Source: Paenibacillus albus
GTDB taxonomy: Bacteria; Bacillota; Bacilli; Paenibacillales; Paenibacillaceae
NCBI RefSeq assembly: GCF_003952225.1
Contig: NZ_CP034437.1
Location: forward strand, 1,004,001 to 1,068,000
Length of the DNA: 64,000 nucleotides
Direction of reading: 5' to 3'
The position numbers and the translations under genes were made by a program. Shown here one piece after another: positions 17,215-27,093 of the stretch (within the stretch, counting starts at the first letter, position 1; every line of letters starts with the position of its first letter). The notes beneath the pieces were generated by a model, which worked only from the letters and a program-made list of their open reading frames with translations, was not told where the DNA came from and ran no database searches.

Positions 17215-18099
17215 ATGAAAGCGATCCGACTGGATAAACTGGCGCTTAACATTGTCGCCTATGCCGTTATTGCCATTGTTGCGCTGCTGTGCGTCATTCC
17301 GTTCATCATGGTGCTGGCGGGCTCTTTCACCTCCGAGAATGCCGTCATGACGAACGGCTACGGTCTCTGGCCGTCCGTCTTCTCGGTAGAGTCCTATCGA
17401 GCTATTCTGACTGATCCGACATCATTGCTGAAAGCATACGGCGTCACGCTGCTCATTACGATTACGGGCACGGTCGCGGGCTTGTTCCTTACGGCGATGA
17501 CGGCTTACGTGCTCTACCGCAAGGAATTCAGGTATCGGAATAAATTCGCCTTCTTCTTCTACTTTACGACACTGTTCAACGGCGGGCTCGTTGCCTATTA
17601 TCTGATTATGTTGAAGTATTATCATATGAAGGACAGCTTGCTCGCCCTAATCGTGCCGCTGCTGCTGTCACCCTATTACATTCTCATCATGCGAAATTTC
17701 CTGAATGCAGTGCCGGATGCCATACCGGAATCGGCCAAAGTCGACGGTGCCAGTGAATTTACGATTTTCACACGGCTCTGCTTGCCGCTCATGAAGCCGG
17801 CGTTAGCTTCTATCGGCATGTTCATCGCACTGGGGTATTGGAATGATTGGTATCAAGCAGCGCTGTTCATTGACGATCAGAACAAATTTCCGCTGCAATA
17901 TATGCTGTACAAAATGATCACGAACATCGAATTCCTCTCCTACGCAGCAGGCAACAACGGTATTCCGACGGTTGAGCTGCCCCATGAAACGGTGAAGCTC
18001 GCGATGACCGTTGTCTCTATTGGTCCGGTTGTGCTGGTTTACCCGTTCGTGCAGAAGTATTTTGTCAAAGGGCTGACGGTCGGTGCGGTGAAAGGGTAG
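17215..18099 (+). CDS. ABC sugar transporter permease, LplC/YtcP-type
   Basis: The second permease subunit has 294 residues and about six helices. The EAA-loop motif appears at IPESAKVDGASEFTIFTRLCLPL. The C-terminal end, FVQKYFVKGLTVGAVKG, is diagnostic of the LplC group. The ATG at 17215 has AAAGGAG seven bases upstream and lies 13 bp after the first permease. It should form the inner-membrane heterodimer with that protein. The binding-protein gene follows after 113 bp. Confidence 0.92.
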   Translation: MKAIRLDKLALNIVAYAVIAIVALLCVIPFIMVLAGSFTSENAVMTNGYGLWPSVFSVESYRAILTDPTSLLKAYGVTLLITITGTVAGLFLTAMTAYVLYRKEFRYRNKFAFFFYFTTLFNGGLVAYYLIMLKYYHMKDSLLALIVPLLLSPYYILIMRNFLNAVPDAIPESAKVDGASEFTIFTRLCLPLMKPALASIGMFIALGYWNDWYQAALFIDDQNKFPLQYMLYKMITNIEFLSYAAGNNGIPTVELPHETVKLAMTVVSIGPVVLVYPFVQKYFVKGLTVGAVKG

Positions 18100-18212
18100 G
18101 CGAGTGGAGGGAGTTAGACACGCAAGTGGCATTGGTTCTGGTTATAACCGTAGAGCGGTTTAACATACAGCAGATGAGAAAAAGATGAATGAAATTGAGG
18201 AGGTCAATTGGA

Positions 18213-19850
18213 TTGAAGACGCAGACCAAGAAAGCGATTATGATCGGCACGCTTGCGCTTATCCTCGGCACGACCATGACAGCTTGCGGATCGAACAACA
18301 ACGGATCGAACAATGGGGCGAAAGACCAGAGCGCAAGCAGTACGAACAACACGAAGGACACGGGGAATAATACGGCGACCGCAGACAGCAACACATCCAC
18401 AGACACGAATGCTGCCCCAGCCGGCCCGGACATTTCCAAGCATGTGAAGCTGACATGGGCCGCTCTCGGCGACCCGCCGAAGGATTTCGACGCGGTAAAA
18501 GCCAAGCTGAACGAAATGGCGAACAAGGATTTGAACGCCGACATCGACTTTGTCTGGATTGGCTGGGGCGACTTGGACAGCAAATACCCGCTCATGCTCA
18601 TGTCCGGGCAGAACGTCGACATGATTTATACAGCCGGCTGGCTCGGCTACAGCGACAATGCGAAGAAAGGCGCGTTCACCGAGCTGACGAAAGACATGCT
18701 GGACAAATACGCGCCGAGCGCCGAGCAGAAGCTGCCACCTGAAGCATGGTCGAACGCAACCGTCGATGGCAAAATCATTGCCGTACCGCGTAACTTCCTC
18801 GAATACCAGGATGCAGGGCTTGCGGTGCGCGGCGACATTATGAGCAAGGCTGGCGTAACGGCATTAACGAATCTGGACGATGTCGAGAAGTACTTGGCAG
18901 CGGCCAAGGAAGCTGATCCGAAGGTCGTTCCGTTCAACACGGGAGCGTCCGTAGGCGACTATCCGCTTACTTCGTTCATCACGAAGAAGGAATCGCTCAT
19001 TTCGGTTCCCGGCCTGCCGGCAAACATGCTCTTATTCGATCCGCTCGAGACGAAGCCGCAAGTGTCTTCGGTCTTCGACAATGCTGATCTGCTCGCTGCC
19101 TATCCGAAGATTCGCGAGATGTTCCAGAAAGGCTACATCAACAAGAACGTGCTGAACAACAAGACGCCTTCCCGAGACTCGTTCCAATCCGGCCAATCCG
19201 CGCTGGCTGCTTATGGCGATAACCAATTCCGTGATTCATACAACGGCATCAACGCAGCACATCCCGACTGGAACGTCTCGTTCCAATCGTTCTCGCCGGA
19301 AGGTCCATTCATTAAGCTGGCCTACGATTCCGGGATGATGGCGATTCCATCCGCTTCGAACAACAAGGAGCGCGCACTTATGTTTATGGATAAGTTCTTT
19401 AGCGATCCGAACTATTACATGCTCATGATCTACGGCATCGAAGGCAAGCACTGGGAGTATACGGCCGATAAATCGCAGATTGAGGTTCCGGCTGGCACGG
19501 ACCCGTCCCTGTATCCGAAATGGCAGTATCCTTGGGGCTTCGGCGACTGGGTAGGCTTCAACAAACCGTCCACGACGGACTACCCGGATTATGCGAAGCA
19601 TGTCCAGTACATGTCGAGCATTGCGAAGGATAATCCGTATGCGAACTTCAAGCCAAATACCGACTCCATTAAGAATGAAATTGCAGCACTGAACAATGTG
19701 TTCATCAAATACGGAGGCGCACTATCCTATGGAGCGGTCGATCCGGATGAAGCATTGAAGAAGGCGGCGTCTGAGCTCAAGGCTGCCGGCTATGACAAAG
19801 TGAAGACCGAGATTCAGAAGCAGCTTGATGCATTCACGCCAGGCTCGTAA
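18213..19850 (+). CDS. Extracellular solute-binding lipoprotein, LplA-type
   Basis: A 545-residue protein from the TTG at 18213, which follows GAGGAGGT by eight bases. An upstream ATG at 18189 is less well placed. A short basic start and hydrophobic stretch lead to a lipobox ending MTAC, with lipidated Cys25. A low-complexity N/S/T/D-rich linker follows (to about residue 75). The rest is a family-1-like solute-binding fold, including WAALGDPPKDFDAVKAKL and VDMIYTAGWLGY. It captures an oligosaccharide outside the membrane for the two permeases upstream. A terminator follows. Confidence 0.9.
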   Translation: MKTQTKKAIMIGTLALILGTTMTACGSNNNGSNNGAKDQSASSTNNTKDTGNNTATADSNTSTDTNAAPAGPDISKHVKLTWAALGDPPKDFDAVKAKLNEMANKDLNADIDFVWIGWGDLDSKYPLMLMSGQNVDMIYTAGWLGYSDNAKKGAFTELTKDMLDKYAPSAEQKLPPEAWSNATVDGKIIAVPRNFLEYQDAGLAVRGDIMSKAGVTALTNLDDVEKYLAAAKEADPKVVPFNTGASVGDYPLTSFITKKESLISVPGLPANMLLFDPLETKPQVSSVFDNADLLAAYPKIREMFQKGYINKNVLNNKTPSRDSFQSGQSALAAYGDNQFRDSYNGINAAHPDWNVSFQSFSPEGPFIKLAYDSGMMAIPSASNNKERALMFMDKFFSDPNYYMLMIYGIEGKHWEYTADKSQIEVPAGTDPSLYPKWQYPWGFGDWVGFNKPSTTDYPDYAKHVQYMSSIAKDNPYANFKPNTDSIKNEIAALNNVFIKYGGALSYGAVDPDEALKKAASELKAAGYDKVKTEIQKQLDAFTPGS

Positions 19851-19877
19851 TTAATCATCACATACGTACAGACGACT

Positions 19878-19914
19878 AAGGGAACTGCTGATGGCGAATC
19901 GACAGTTCCCTTTT
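19878..19914 (+). terminator. Rho-independent terminator after the importer operon
   Basis: AAGGGAACTG pairs with CAGTTCCCTT (19903-19912) and is followed by TT. The tract is short, so some read-through into the SLH-enzyme gene is possible. Confidence 0.75.
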
Positions 19915-19971
19915 CGTATAGCATTGCTTGCAAGCGCATTCATCTGATTGAAAAAGGAGGATTTTGAAGTC

Positions 19972-22900
19972 ATGCAGTTTTCCAGGATTCGCAAAGCATT
20001 AAGTGTGACCGTTACAAGCGCCATGCTGCTCAGCTTGCTCTCGACAGGTGCAAGCTCGGCGTTTGCAGCCGATGAAGGGGGAGGCGAAGCGGCAGCCCAC
20101 TCCATTGAGGCATCCGTAGGTCAGGGCAACTGGGACAATTTGTACCAGAACGCACATGTTGCACAGAACAGCAGCTACCAAGCTTCTTTCTGGATGAAAG
20201 GAACGGGTACGATCACGCTTGACGTCAAGACGGACGATTGGAGCGCCGATGTGGCGTCGCAGACGTTTACGGCGACAGACGAGTGGCAGCAGTATACCAT
20301 CCCGGCCGTCGGTACGGGCAGCCACGATTATTTGACATTTATCTTGTCCGACAGAGGCAATCAGCAGGACACGATCTATCTCGACGATTTCTTCTTCGGC
20401 GCGGCAGGTAAGGAGAACAAGCTGCTGAATGCGGATTTCACGGATGGCACGAACAACTGGGACGGTCTTGATGGAAGTCCTGTGTACAGCTTGAACGATG
20501 TGGAGGATCATAAGGGCGCACCTCCGGCTCCGGCAGATGGGCTTGATGAGAACGGGCTCGTAGATGAGCTGAGCGATATTAGCAAGCTTTACGAGCACAG
20601 CGCGAGCTTCGGCATCGACTCGTCGAACCCGAATCAATTCGGTGGCGATGATGGCCGGCTTAGCCGCGGTTCAGCCGCAATCGGGGAGGATGTCTTTGCG
20701 GTGTACAAGACGGATTATGACGTCACTTCCATCTCGGCAGATATGTATTATTGGGATCAGAAGCCGTATACGGACCTTGAAGTGTCCGTCTCTACGGACG
20801 GAGATATCTATTCACCAATTGCCGTAGATAAAACGGATTTCGGCGGCGCTTGGCGTAAAGTGAATTATAGCAGCTATGAATTGCCGGAAGGAGTGCGCTA
20901 CGTCAAGTTTACGATTCCTGGCTATACGGAAAGCGAGCAGGACTGGGCCTGGGCGGCTCAGCTCTCAAGAGTCGTGTTGAATAACAGCACGGCCGGGGTG
21001 ACGGCTGATCCGCCGACCGGCACATTAACCGGGGCTACAGATATTACGCTAACGTCGAAGACTCCTGATGCAGCTATTTATTATTTTACGGATGCAGATC
21101 CAGCTGCGAAGCTGTATACGGCGCCGATTCATATCGAAGGGTATACGAAGCTGTATGCACACGCTGAACACGCGGGCAAGGAAGACAGCTTCACGAATAT
21201 TTTCACGTATTATACGGCCGCTGAACAGAAGGTAGATACGTATGGCCAACTCATCAGCGCGAATTTTGCCACTAAAGTGACGAGCGATCAACAGCTCTTG
21301 GACGACAACGCTGCGGACGAAGCTTACTACGGCAGCCTTGTGGCGCCGGAGCGTGACAGCTACGGCGGACTTCCGGGCAGCAAGGAGCAATACGGCCTTG
21401 AAGAGAAAGGATACTTCAACATTCAGAAGCTGGACGGGAAGTTCGTCATGGTCGATCCTGACGGCAATCTCTATTTCAGCGTCGGCGTTGACGGCACGGG
21501 CTACGACGGGGATACGTTCACGCAGGTCAAGGGGCGCGAGCATATCTACCAGTGGCTGCCGGACAAGGATGATCCGGCTTACTCGAGCGCGTACATGAGC
21601 GGGAATCAGGATAATTTCTCCTTCTACGTCGCCAACAGAATCAAGAAATCCGGCGGGCAGCCGTTTAACGACGCCGATTTCTATAACGAAAGCGTGGAGC
21701 GGCTGAAGAAATGGGGCTTCACGAGCGAGGGCGGTTTCTCGAATCCGCCATCCGCCGACCAGCTGGCAGATCCGTTCCCGCAAGTGAAGTTCGCAGATCT
21801 TCCGTCGGGGGATATGATTGGCAGCACGGGGCTGTTCGATATCTACAAGGAGTCGGCAGCAGCAGACATTGCAGCTAAGCTGGCTGAGGAAGGCGTTGCG
21901 GCACGCAAGGATGATCCGCTCATTATCGGATATTTCTTCGGCAACGAGCTGCCTTATCAGAATTTCCGCAGCGTCTTCACGGCTGCTGATCCATCGGCAC
22001 AGAACGCGACCAAAGGCGCGCTCATCGCGGAGCTGACTGCCAAGTATGGAGACATTGAAACATTCAACACAGCGTGGGAGACGACATTCACGAGCTTCGA
22101 TGATCTGCGCGGCGCTGCGATGCCGGTCACGTCCGAAGCGGCTTCGGCGGATCTGGACACGTTCCTGGAGCATTATCTCGATAAGTTCTATTCCACCATT
22201 ACGTCCGAATTCCGCAAGGTCGATCCGAACCATATGATGCTCGGCGACCGATACCTGGTCAATACGATGAATAACACAGACATTCGGGAAATGATCAGCC
22301 GCGTGGCCGGCAAATATCTAGACGTTCTCTCGTACAACTACTATACCTATGATCTGGACATGAACCGCATCAAGAAGATGTCTGAGCTTGCGAACAAGCC
22401 GCTGATCTTCACGGAATTCCATTACGGCGAACCGACGCAAGGCTTGACCGGCGGTGTACGCGTGCTGGACAACGAGCAGGAGAAAGGCGAAGCGTACCGC
22501 AATTATGTAGAGAAAGCCGCGGCCTCCGGCGTCGTTGTCGGTGCGCATTGGTTTGAATACTTGGATCAAGCCGCCACCGGTCGCTGGTTCCAAGGCTACA
22601 ACGGCGAGAGCTATGGCATCGGCTTGCTGAACGTGGCCGATCGTCCGTATAAGACGATGCTATCGTCGGTCAAGGAGACGAATGATCATATCTATGATGT
22701 GCTTCTTGGCAGCAAGCAGCCATACTCGTTCGATTTTGGACCGGGACGGACGGAGCGCAATTCCAACAACCAGACGAACATTCCGAAGGCAAGCAAGCCG
22801 ATGGTCATTGACGGCGCGAAGGACGCAGCTTGGCCAACTGGCGAGACGCTGTCGCTCGGCGACAAGGATCGCGTGCTCGGCTCGCAGAACACCGATGTCT

Positions 22901-24600
22901 CGGCGGATTTCAACCTGGCATGGGACAAAGACAATCTCTACATCTACGGGCATGTCAAAGACCCAACGCCGATGCAGAACGCTTACGAGGGCTTCGATAT
23001 TTGGAACGGCGATGCGATCGAGCTGTTCGTCGGACCAGAATTTCTCGACAAGCCGGGCGCGCTGCGGGTATCGGATTCCCAGGTTATCCTGAGCGGCACG
23101 GGCGGCTTCTACTGGTATAACAACAAAGATCCGCAGCCGCCAATCAATACGGTCGTCAAAGCGGATGCTGATGGCAAGGGCTATGCGGTCGAAGCAGCAA
23201 TTCCGCTAGCAGGCCTTAATATCGCAGATGCGGCTGCCGGGCGGAAGATGAAGTTCGACATCGGCTTCGATAATGGCGAGGGCAATAACCGCGTCGCGCA
23301 GTACTTGTGGAACGGTGTGGACGGCAACTCCTCCAGCCGTGACAAGTGGGGCTTGGCGCAGCTCGTGAACGGAGCTGGGGGCGGCAGTGGCAACAGCGGA
23401 AGCGGTGGCGGAGCTGGCGTTCCTGGCGACGGCACGGTGGTTGATGCAGCGAATGCTGTCATTACGCCAGCGACGCCTGTACTGGACGCGTCTTCAGGCG
23501 AAGCTTCGGTCAGCATTCCAGCATCGGCATTCTCGCAGCTGCCAGCGTCTTCTGCAGCTGTGACCATTCAAGTGCCGCAAACCGTAGGCGCGACCGGATA
23601 TGTCGTGAACCTGCCTGCGGAAGTGCTTCAGACAGCGGAGCAAACCCGGACAATTAGCATTGAAACGGCTGCAGGCAAGATTGAGATCCCTTCAGATATG
23701 CTGAAGGGCGTCGATCTCCATGGCGCAGCAACAGTGGCGATTGTCATTGCTGCAGCGGATACGAGCAAGCTTGGCGACGAGCTGAAAGCCGCAATCGGCA
23801 GCAGACCCGTCGTGAACGTCAGCCTGCGGGCGAATGGCGAAGAGCTGCCTTGGCGCAATGCGGCAGCACCGGTTACGATCTCTATTCCATACTCGCCGAC
23901 TCCTGGGGAAGCAGCCAATAGTGAGCATATCACCGTCTGGTATATCGGCGCGGACGGGAAGCCGGAGCCGGTCGTCCACTCGGCCTACGATTCCGCATCA
24001 GGGACGGTCCAGTTCCAGACGATTCATTTCAGCACGTATGCGGTCGCTTACGTCGAGAAGCATTTTAACGACGTGGAGCGTTACGCGTGGGCGAAGAATG
24101 CGATTGAGACACTGGCTTCAAAAGGGGTCATCGAAGGCGTGTCCGTGAATTCATTCGCTCCAGCGGCGAATATCACACGCGCGGACTTCATGCTCCTGCT
24201 TGCGAAGACACTTGGCCTATCCGCTGACGTGAACGGCAATTTCGCAGACGTGCTGCAAGGCAGCTATTACTACGAGGCTGTCGGCATCGCCAAAGCGCTC
24301 GGCTTCGCAAGCGGAGATGAGCATCAGCTGTTCCATCCGCAAGCGTCCATCACGCGCCAAGAAATGATGACGCTCACAGCTCGGGCGCTCGTGAAGCTGG
24401 GTACGCTGAAAGCGGGCGGCAGTACGGTATCGCTTGAGCGGTTTTCAGATCGCGCAGATTTGTCCGCTTATGCAGCTGCCAGCGTCTCGGCACTGCTGGA
24501 TGCCGGCTTGATTCAAGGCTCGAGCGGCAAGCTGAACCCGCGTGCCAATACGACTCGCGCTGAAGCTGCGGTATTCTTGTATAACGTGTTTCACTTCTAG
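19972..24600 (+). CDS. S-layer-anchored multidomain glycoside hydrolase, GH50 agarase-like
   Basis: An exported protein of 1542 residues. Its signal peptide ends near AFA. Two beta-sandwich carbohydrate-binding-like modules come first (about 30-145 and 200-340), then a chitobiase C-terminal-like module (about 343-400). A GH-A clan barrel spans about 455-920, with acid/base Glu659 in GYFFGNELP and nucleophile Glu815 in FTEFHYGE. A CBM9-like module (about 937-1130), a Gly/Ser linker, a beta domain and three SLH modules (about 1360-1542) follow. WLPDKDD and other segments resemble GH50 beta-agarases, but the substrate is not certain. The ATG at 19972 has AGGAGG 11 bases upstream. The SLH end tethers it to cell-wall polymer. 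Confidence 0.85.
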   Translation: MQFSRIRKALSVTVTSAMLLSLLSTGASSAFAADEGGGEAAAHSIEASVGQGNWDNLYQNAHVAQNSSYQASFWMKGTGTITLDVKTDDWSADVASQTFTATDEWQQYTIPAVGTGSHDYLTFILSDRGNQQDTIYLDDFFFGAAGKENKLLNADFTDGTNNWDGLDGSPVYSLNDVEDHKGAPPAPADGLDENGLVDELSDISKLYEHSASFGIDSSNPNQFGGDDGRLSRGSAAIGEDVFAVYKTDYDVTSISADMYYWDQKPYTDLEVSVSTDGDIYSPIAVDKTDFGGAWRKVNYSSYELPEGVRYVKFTIPGYTESEQDWAWAAQLSRVVLNNSTAGVTADPPTGTLTGATDITLTSKTPDAAIYYFTDADPAAKLYTAPIHIEGYTKLYAHAEHAGKEDSFTNIFTYYTAAEQKVDTYGQLISANFATKVTSDQQLLDDNAADEAYYGSLVAPERDSYGGLPGSKEQYGLEEKGYFNIQKLDGKFVMVDPDGNLYFSVGVDGTGYDGDTFTQVKGREHIYQWLPDKDDPAYSSAYMSGNQDNFSFYVANRIKKSGGQPFNDADFYNESVERLKKWGFTSEGGFSNPPSADQLADPFPQVKFADLPSGDMIGSTGLFDIYKESAAADIAAKLAEEGVAARKDDPLIIGYFFGNELPYQNFRSVFTAADPSAQNATKGALIAELTAKYGDIETFNTAWETTFTSFDDLRGAAMPVTSEAASADLDTFLEHYLDKFYSTITSEFRKVDPNHMMLGDRYLVNTMNNTDIREMISRVAGKYLDVLSYNYYTYDLDMNRIKKMSELANKPLIFTEFHYGEPTQGLTGGVRVLDNEQEKGEAYRNYVEKAAASGVVVGAHWFEYLDQAATGRWFQGYNGESYGIGLLNVADRPYKTMLSSVKETNDHIYDVLLGSKQPYSFDFGPGRTERNSNNQTNIPKASKPMVIDGAKDAAWPTGETLSLGDKDRVLGSQNTDVSADFNLAWDKDNLYIYGHVKDPTPMQNAYEGFDIWNGDAIELFVGPEFLDKPGALRVSDSQVILSGTGGFYWYNNKDPQPPINTVVKADADGKGYAVEAAIPLAGLNIADAAAGRKMKFDIGFDNGEGNNRVAQYLWNGVDGNSSSRDKWGLAQLVNGAGGGSGNSGSGGGAGVPGDGTVVDAANAVITPATPVLDASSGEASVSIPASAFSQLPASSAAVTIQVPQTVGATGYVVNLPAEVLQTAEQTRTISIETAAGKIEIPSDMLKGVDLHGAATVAIVIAAADTSKLGDELKAAIGSRPVVNVSLRANGEELPWRNAAAPVTISIPYSPTPGEAANSEHITVWYIGADGKPEPVVHSAYDSASGTVQFQTIHFSTYAVAYVEKHFNDVERYAWAKNAIETLASKGVIEGVSVNSFAPAANITRADFMLLLAKTLGLSADVNGNFADVLQGSYYYEAVGIAKALGFASGDEHQLFHPQASITRQEMMTLTARALVKLGTLKAGGSTVSLERFSDRADLSAYAAASVSALLDAGLIQGSSGKLNPRANTTRAEAAVFLYNVFHF

Positions 24601-24637
24601 CATCGCTTAAACTTACAACTTGCGCAGGCAATTAAAA

Positions 24638-24684
24638 AGCCGGGACATCCCTCTCTACAAGAGGAGCGTCCCGGCTATCTTTTT
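24638..24684. terminator. Hairpin terminator between convergent genes
   Basis: AGCCGGGAC pairs with GTCCCGGCT across a 21-base loop that holds its own CTCT/AGAG pairing. ATCTTTTTA follows on the plus strand and an A-rich run precedes it, so it can serve both genes. Confidence 0.88.
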
Positions 24685-24695
24685 ATACCGCGTCC

Positions 24696-25427
24696 CTATT
24701 CTAGGCCTTTCCGACCTGGCATCCAGAACGGCTTTGTCTTAATCTGCCTTGCTTCCCACTGCAGCTCTTTCTTGAAATAACGGTACAGCTCCGCGCATAA
24801 CCGGCCGTCGCCGCCGACGTAGACCATGCCTCGCCCGCTTGCGTGTTGAACGATCGGGCGGAGCTGCTCGATGAGCTCTTGGCTTGGATTCATAGGCAGC
24901 TTGCTGAAGGTGAGCGGCGTACTGCCATCGAGGTCCGTGAAGAAATCTTTCTCACTGTCCGAATAGACGAAGCTGTGTACCTGCTTCTGCGCAGGCAAAT
25001 GCCGGCGGATTTCATAGAGATGCGCGAGTGCTGATAGATCTCCGATAAGAATATAGTAATCGCTAATCGCGTCGTCCTCGCTTACGGTGAATTTTCCTTT
25101 TGGTCCGGAGTAGTAGACTGCATCTCCGGGGCTTATTCGCTCCGCCCAGCTTGCGCCTGCGCCAGCAGAGACCGTGCTGACAGCCATATCTATCGTCCGC
25201 GATTTCGCGTCGTAGTTCCAGACGGAGTACGTCCGAATCATATCCATGAATTTGGCGTCTTGATCGAGACCGACGAGGACGCGCAGGAATTCGCCCGGCG
25301 TGTATGCGAATTCTTTCTCTCCCTTCAGCTGCATGGAGATTCGGTAGGTGTGGGCGGCAATTTGCCGCTTCTGCAGGACTACGGCCTCCTGGGAGAACCG
25401 CTTGGCCATATTTTCCATAAATCCCAT
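24696..25427 (-). CDS. Siderophore-interacting (SIP/FAD-binding 9) family protein
   Basis: A 243-residue flavoprotein of the ferredoxin-reductase superfamily. The N-terminal FAD barrel includes AYTPGEFLRVLV and the FAD-contact RTYSVWNY. ISPGDAVYYSGPKGKF links to a C-terminal SIP-type NAD(P)H domain ending at WMPGRKG. Such proteins reduce ferric siderophores in the cytoplasm to release iron. No Fur box was seen upstream, though iron-linked genes lie nearby. The ATG at 25427 has AGGAG about 11 bases upstream; further in-frame ATGs within the first seven residues are possible. Confidence 0.85.
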   Translation of the reverse strand: MGFMENMAKRFSQEAVVLQKRQIAAHTYRISMQLKGEKEFAYTPGEFLRVLVGLDQDAKFMDMIRTYSVWNYDAKSRTIDMAVSTVSAGAGASWAERISPGDAVYYSGPKGKFTVSEDDAISDYYILIGDLSALAHLYEIRRHLPAQKQVHSFVYSDSEKDFFTDLDGSTPLTFSKLPMNPSQELIEQLRPIVQHASGRGMVYVGGDGRLCAELYRYFKKELQWEARQIKTKPFWMPGRKGLE

Positions 25428-25566
25428 AGGTGGAACAGCTCCTCATCGCAATCGTTTCATTGGCCAAAATATATCACGCTGCTCATGTCTCAGGCATCAG
25501 GCTGCAGGATGATTGAATGTGCTTGCAAGGAAAATTATACTTAATGCAAGAATAGGAGGTGTGGCA

Positions 25567-26001
25567 GTGTCAGCAGAAGAAGTCGTTCGGCAATTTTTTG
25601 AGCTTGTACGTTCTGGCTTAGAGCCTGATGCCGCGCATCGGTTCATGGCAGCACGCGTATTGGCGCATCAAGTCACATCGGAGAGCGAAGTGACCTTCGA
25701 GCGATCGCCCTCCAATTATGCGGACCATGTCAGGGAAATGATTGAAGCATACGGGGCGTTCCAGCTGCAGATTGAAGAGTTCATCTCCTCCGAGAATCGT
25801 GTTTATGTGCGGTGGAAACAGACGGGGACACATGTAGGGGAAGTGGACGGCTATGTGCCGACCGGCATGCCGGTCATTGAAATCGCGAGCGCCGTATACC
25901 GTGTCGAGGCAGGCAGAATCGCCGAATATTGGATACAGATCGACCGTGAGGGCATTCGCAGACAGCTCGAGCGCAATGCCGAGGCAGCTGTTAATCATTG
26001 A
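25567..26001 (+). CDS. SnoaL-like / ester cyclase family protein
   Basis: A 144-residue protein of the SnoaL/NTF2-like fold. EEVVRQFFELVRSGLEPDA, FISSENRVYVRWKQTGTHVGE and VYRVEAGRIAEYWIQIDREGI are the usual helix, strand and strand-pair blocks. Many such proteins are annotated as polyketide or ester cyclases, but sequence alone does not support a reaction. GTG at 25567 is preferred because AGGAGG ends seven bases upstream. The overlapping GTG at 25561 is too close to that site. Confidence 0.78.
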   Translation: MSAEEVVRQFFELVRSGLEPDAAHRFMAARVLAHQVTSESEVTFERSPSNYADHVREMIEAYGAFQLQIEEFISSENRVYVRWKQTGTHVGEVDGYVPTGMPVIEIASAVYRVEAGRIAEYWIQIDREGIRRQLERNAEAAVNH

Positions 26002-26038
26002 AGAAGACCGGGGGGATTGTGATCCACCCGGTCTTCTT
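26001..26038 (+). terminator. Rho-independent terminator overlapping the stop codon
   Basis: AAGAAGACCGGG (26001-26012) pairs with CCCGGTCTTCTT (26027-26038) and is followed by ATTTTA. The stem starts at the last base of the stop codon. Confidence 0.88.
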
Positions 26039-26125
26039 ATTTTACTTCGCATGAAGCATGTGCTGCACCTCTGGGCGTATAGGCGAGTATCTTAGTGTGA
26101 TACCACATGCGAAGGAGATACGGAC

Positions 26126-26914
26126 ATGGGATTTTTCGTAAAGGCAGAGAAGAATGTAAACATATACGTAGAAGACATTAATCCGGAGGGCGAGAAGACG
26201 ATTCTGTTCATTCACGGCTGGCCGCTGAACCACAATCAGTACGAGTACCAATACAATGTGCTTCCGGGCGTGGGCTTTCGCTGCGTTGGCTTGGACTGGA
26301 GGGGATACGGCGAATCGGATCGGCCATTCAACGGCTATAATTATGACCGGCTGGCGGATGATGTCCGGGCAGTCGTGGATGCGCTGCAGCTGAAAGACGT
26401 GATACTCGTCGGGCACTCTACAGGAGGGGCAATCGCCATTCGGTACATGGCTCGGCATCAAGGCCATGGCGTTTGCAAGCTCGTGCTTATCGACGCCGCT
26501 GCGCCGGACAGCGTTCCAAAGGACATTGCGAATCAATTTATTACCGATTCGCTGAACGATCGGCCCAAGATGCTCCGGGACGTCACGGATATGTTCTTCT
26601 TCCAATACCAAAGCGGACCAATGACCGAGTGGTTCTCCCAGCTTGGGCTTGTCGCTGCGGGCTATTCGACGGCGGCGATTATGGCGATGCTAAGGGATGA
26701 GAACGTGGCAAGCGATCTAAGCAAAATCCATGTGCCGACCCTTATCATTCATGGTACTCATGACAAAGTTGTTCCCTTCAGTCAAGGGGAGAAGACGCAT
26801 AGCATGATTGCAAATTCACAGTTCGTGCCGTTTGAGTTCAGCGGACACGGTGCTTTTATAGAGGAGCATGACAGGCTTAACCAGCTCCTGATCAAGTTTA
26901 TCGGTGAGCAGTAA
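26126..26914 (+). CDS. Alpha/beta hydrolase
   Basis: A 262-residue alpha/beta-hydrolase-fold enzyme. LFIHGWPLNHNQYEYQ forms the oxyanion region, GHSTGG the nucleophile elbow (Ser about residue 97) and LIIHGTHDKVVPF the acid loop. FSGHGAFIEEHDRL carries the His. It resembles the non-heme haloperoxidase/esterase branch; the substrate is unknown. GAAGGAGATACGGAC precedes the ATG. It stands alone between two terminators. Confidence 0.88.
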   Translation: MGFFVKAEKNVNIYVEDINPEGEKTILFIHGWPLNHNQYEYQYNVLPGVGFRCVGLDWRGYGESDRPFNGYNYDRLADDVRAVVDALQLKDVILVGHSTGGAIAIRYMARHQGHGVCKLVLIDAAAPDSVPKDIANQFITDSLNDRPKMLRDVTDMFFFQYQSGPMTEWFSQLGLVAAGYSTAAIMAMLRDENVASDLSKIHVPTLIIHGTHDKVVPFSQGEKTHSMIANSQFVPFEFSGHGAFIEEHDRLNQLLIKFIGEQ

Positions 26915-26940
26915 TCATACAGGTACAGCATGGAAAATGA

Positions 26941-26981
26941 CAAAAGCTGCAGGTTCTCGAAATGGAGGACTGCAGCTTTTG
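26941..26981 (+). terminator. Rho-independent terminator
   Basis: CAAAAGCTGCAG pairs perfectly with CTGCAGCTTTTG (26970-26981). Confidence 0.88.
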
Positions 26982-27030
26982 TCGTTATCGCGTTTGTTTG
27001 AGTATAGACACAATTTTACAGATGAATTAA

Positions 27031-27052
27031 TTGACAATGATAATCATTATCA
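27031..27052. promoter_or_regulatory. Fur box upstream of the flavodoxin operon
   Basis: TGATAATCATTATCA (27038-27052) is a perfect 7-1-7 Fur site. The preceding TTGACAA extends it with a second overlapping half-site. It lies 42 bp before the flavodoxin start. A 21-bp stretch including it is identical to the box at 29823. Confidence 0.9.
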
Positions 27053-27093
27053 ATTAATATGGGTGATGAGAACCGGAATGGGGAGTGTTTGCG

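Noticed and set aside
21049..22233. Long minus-strand frame inside the SLH enzyme gene
   Set aside because: It is antisense to a well-supported multidomain protein and lacks any recognisable domain.
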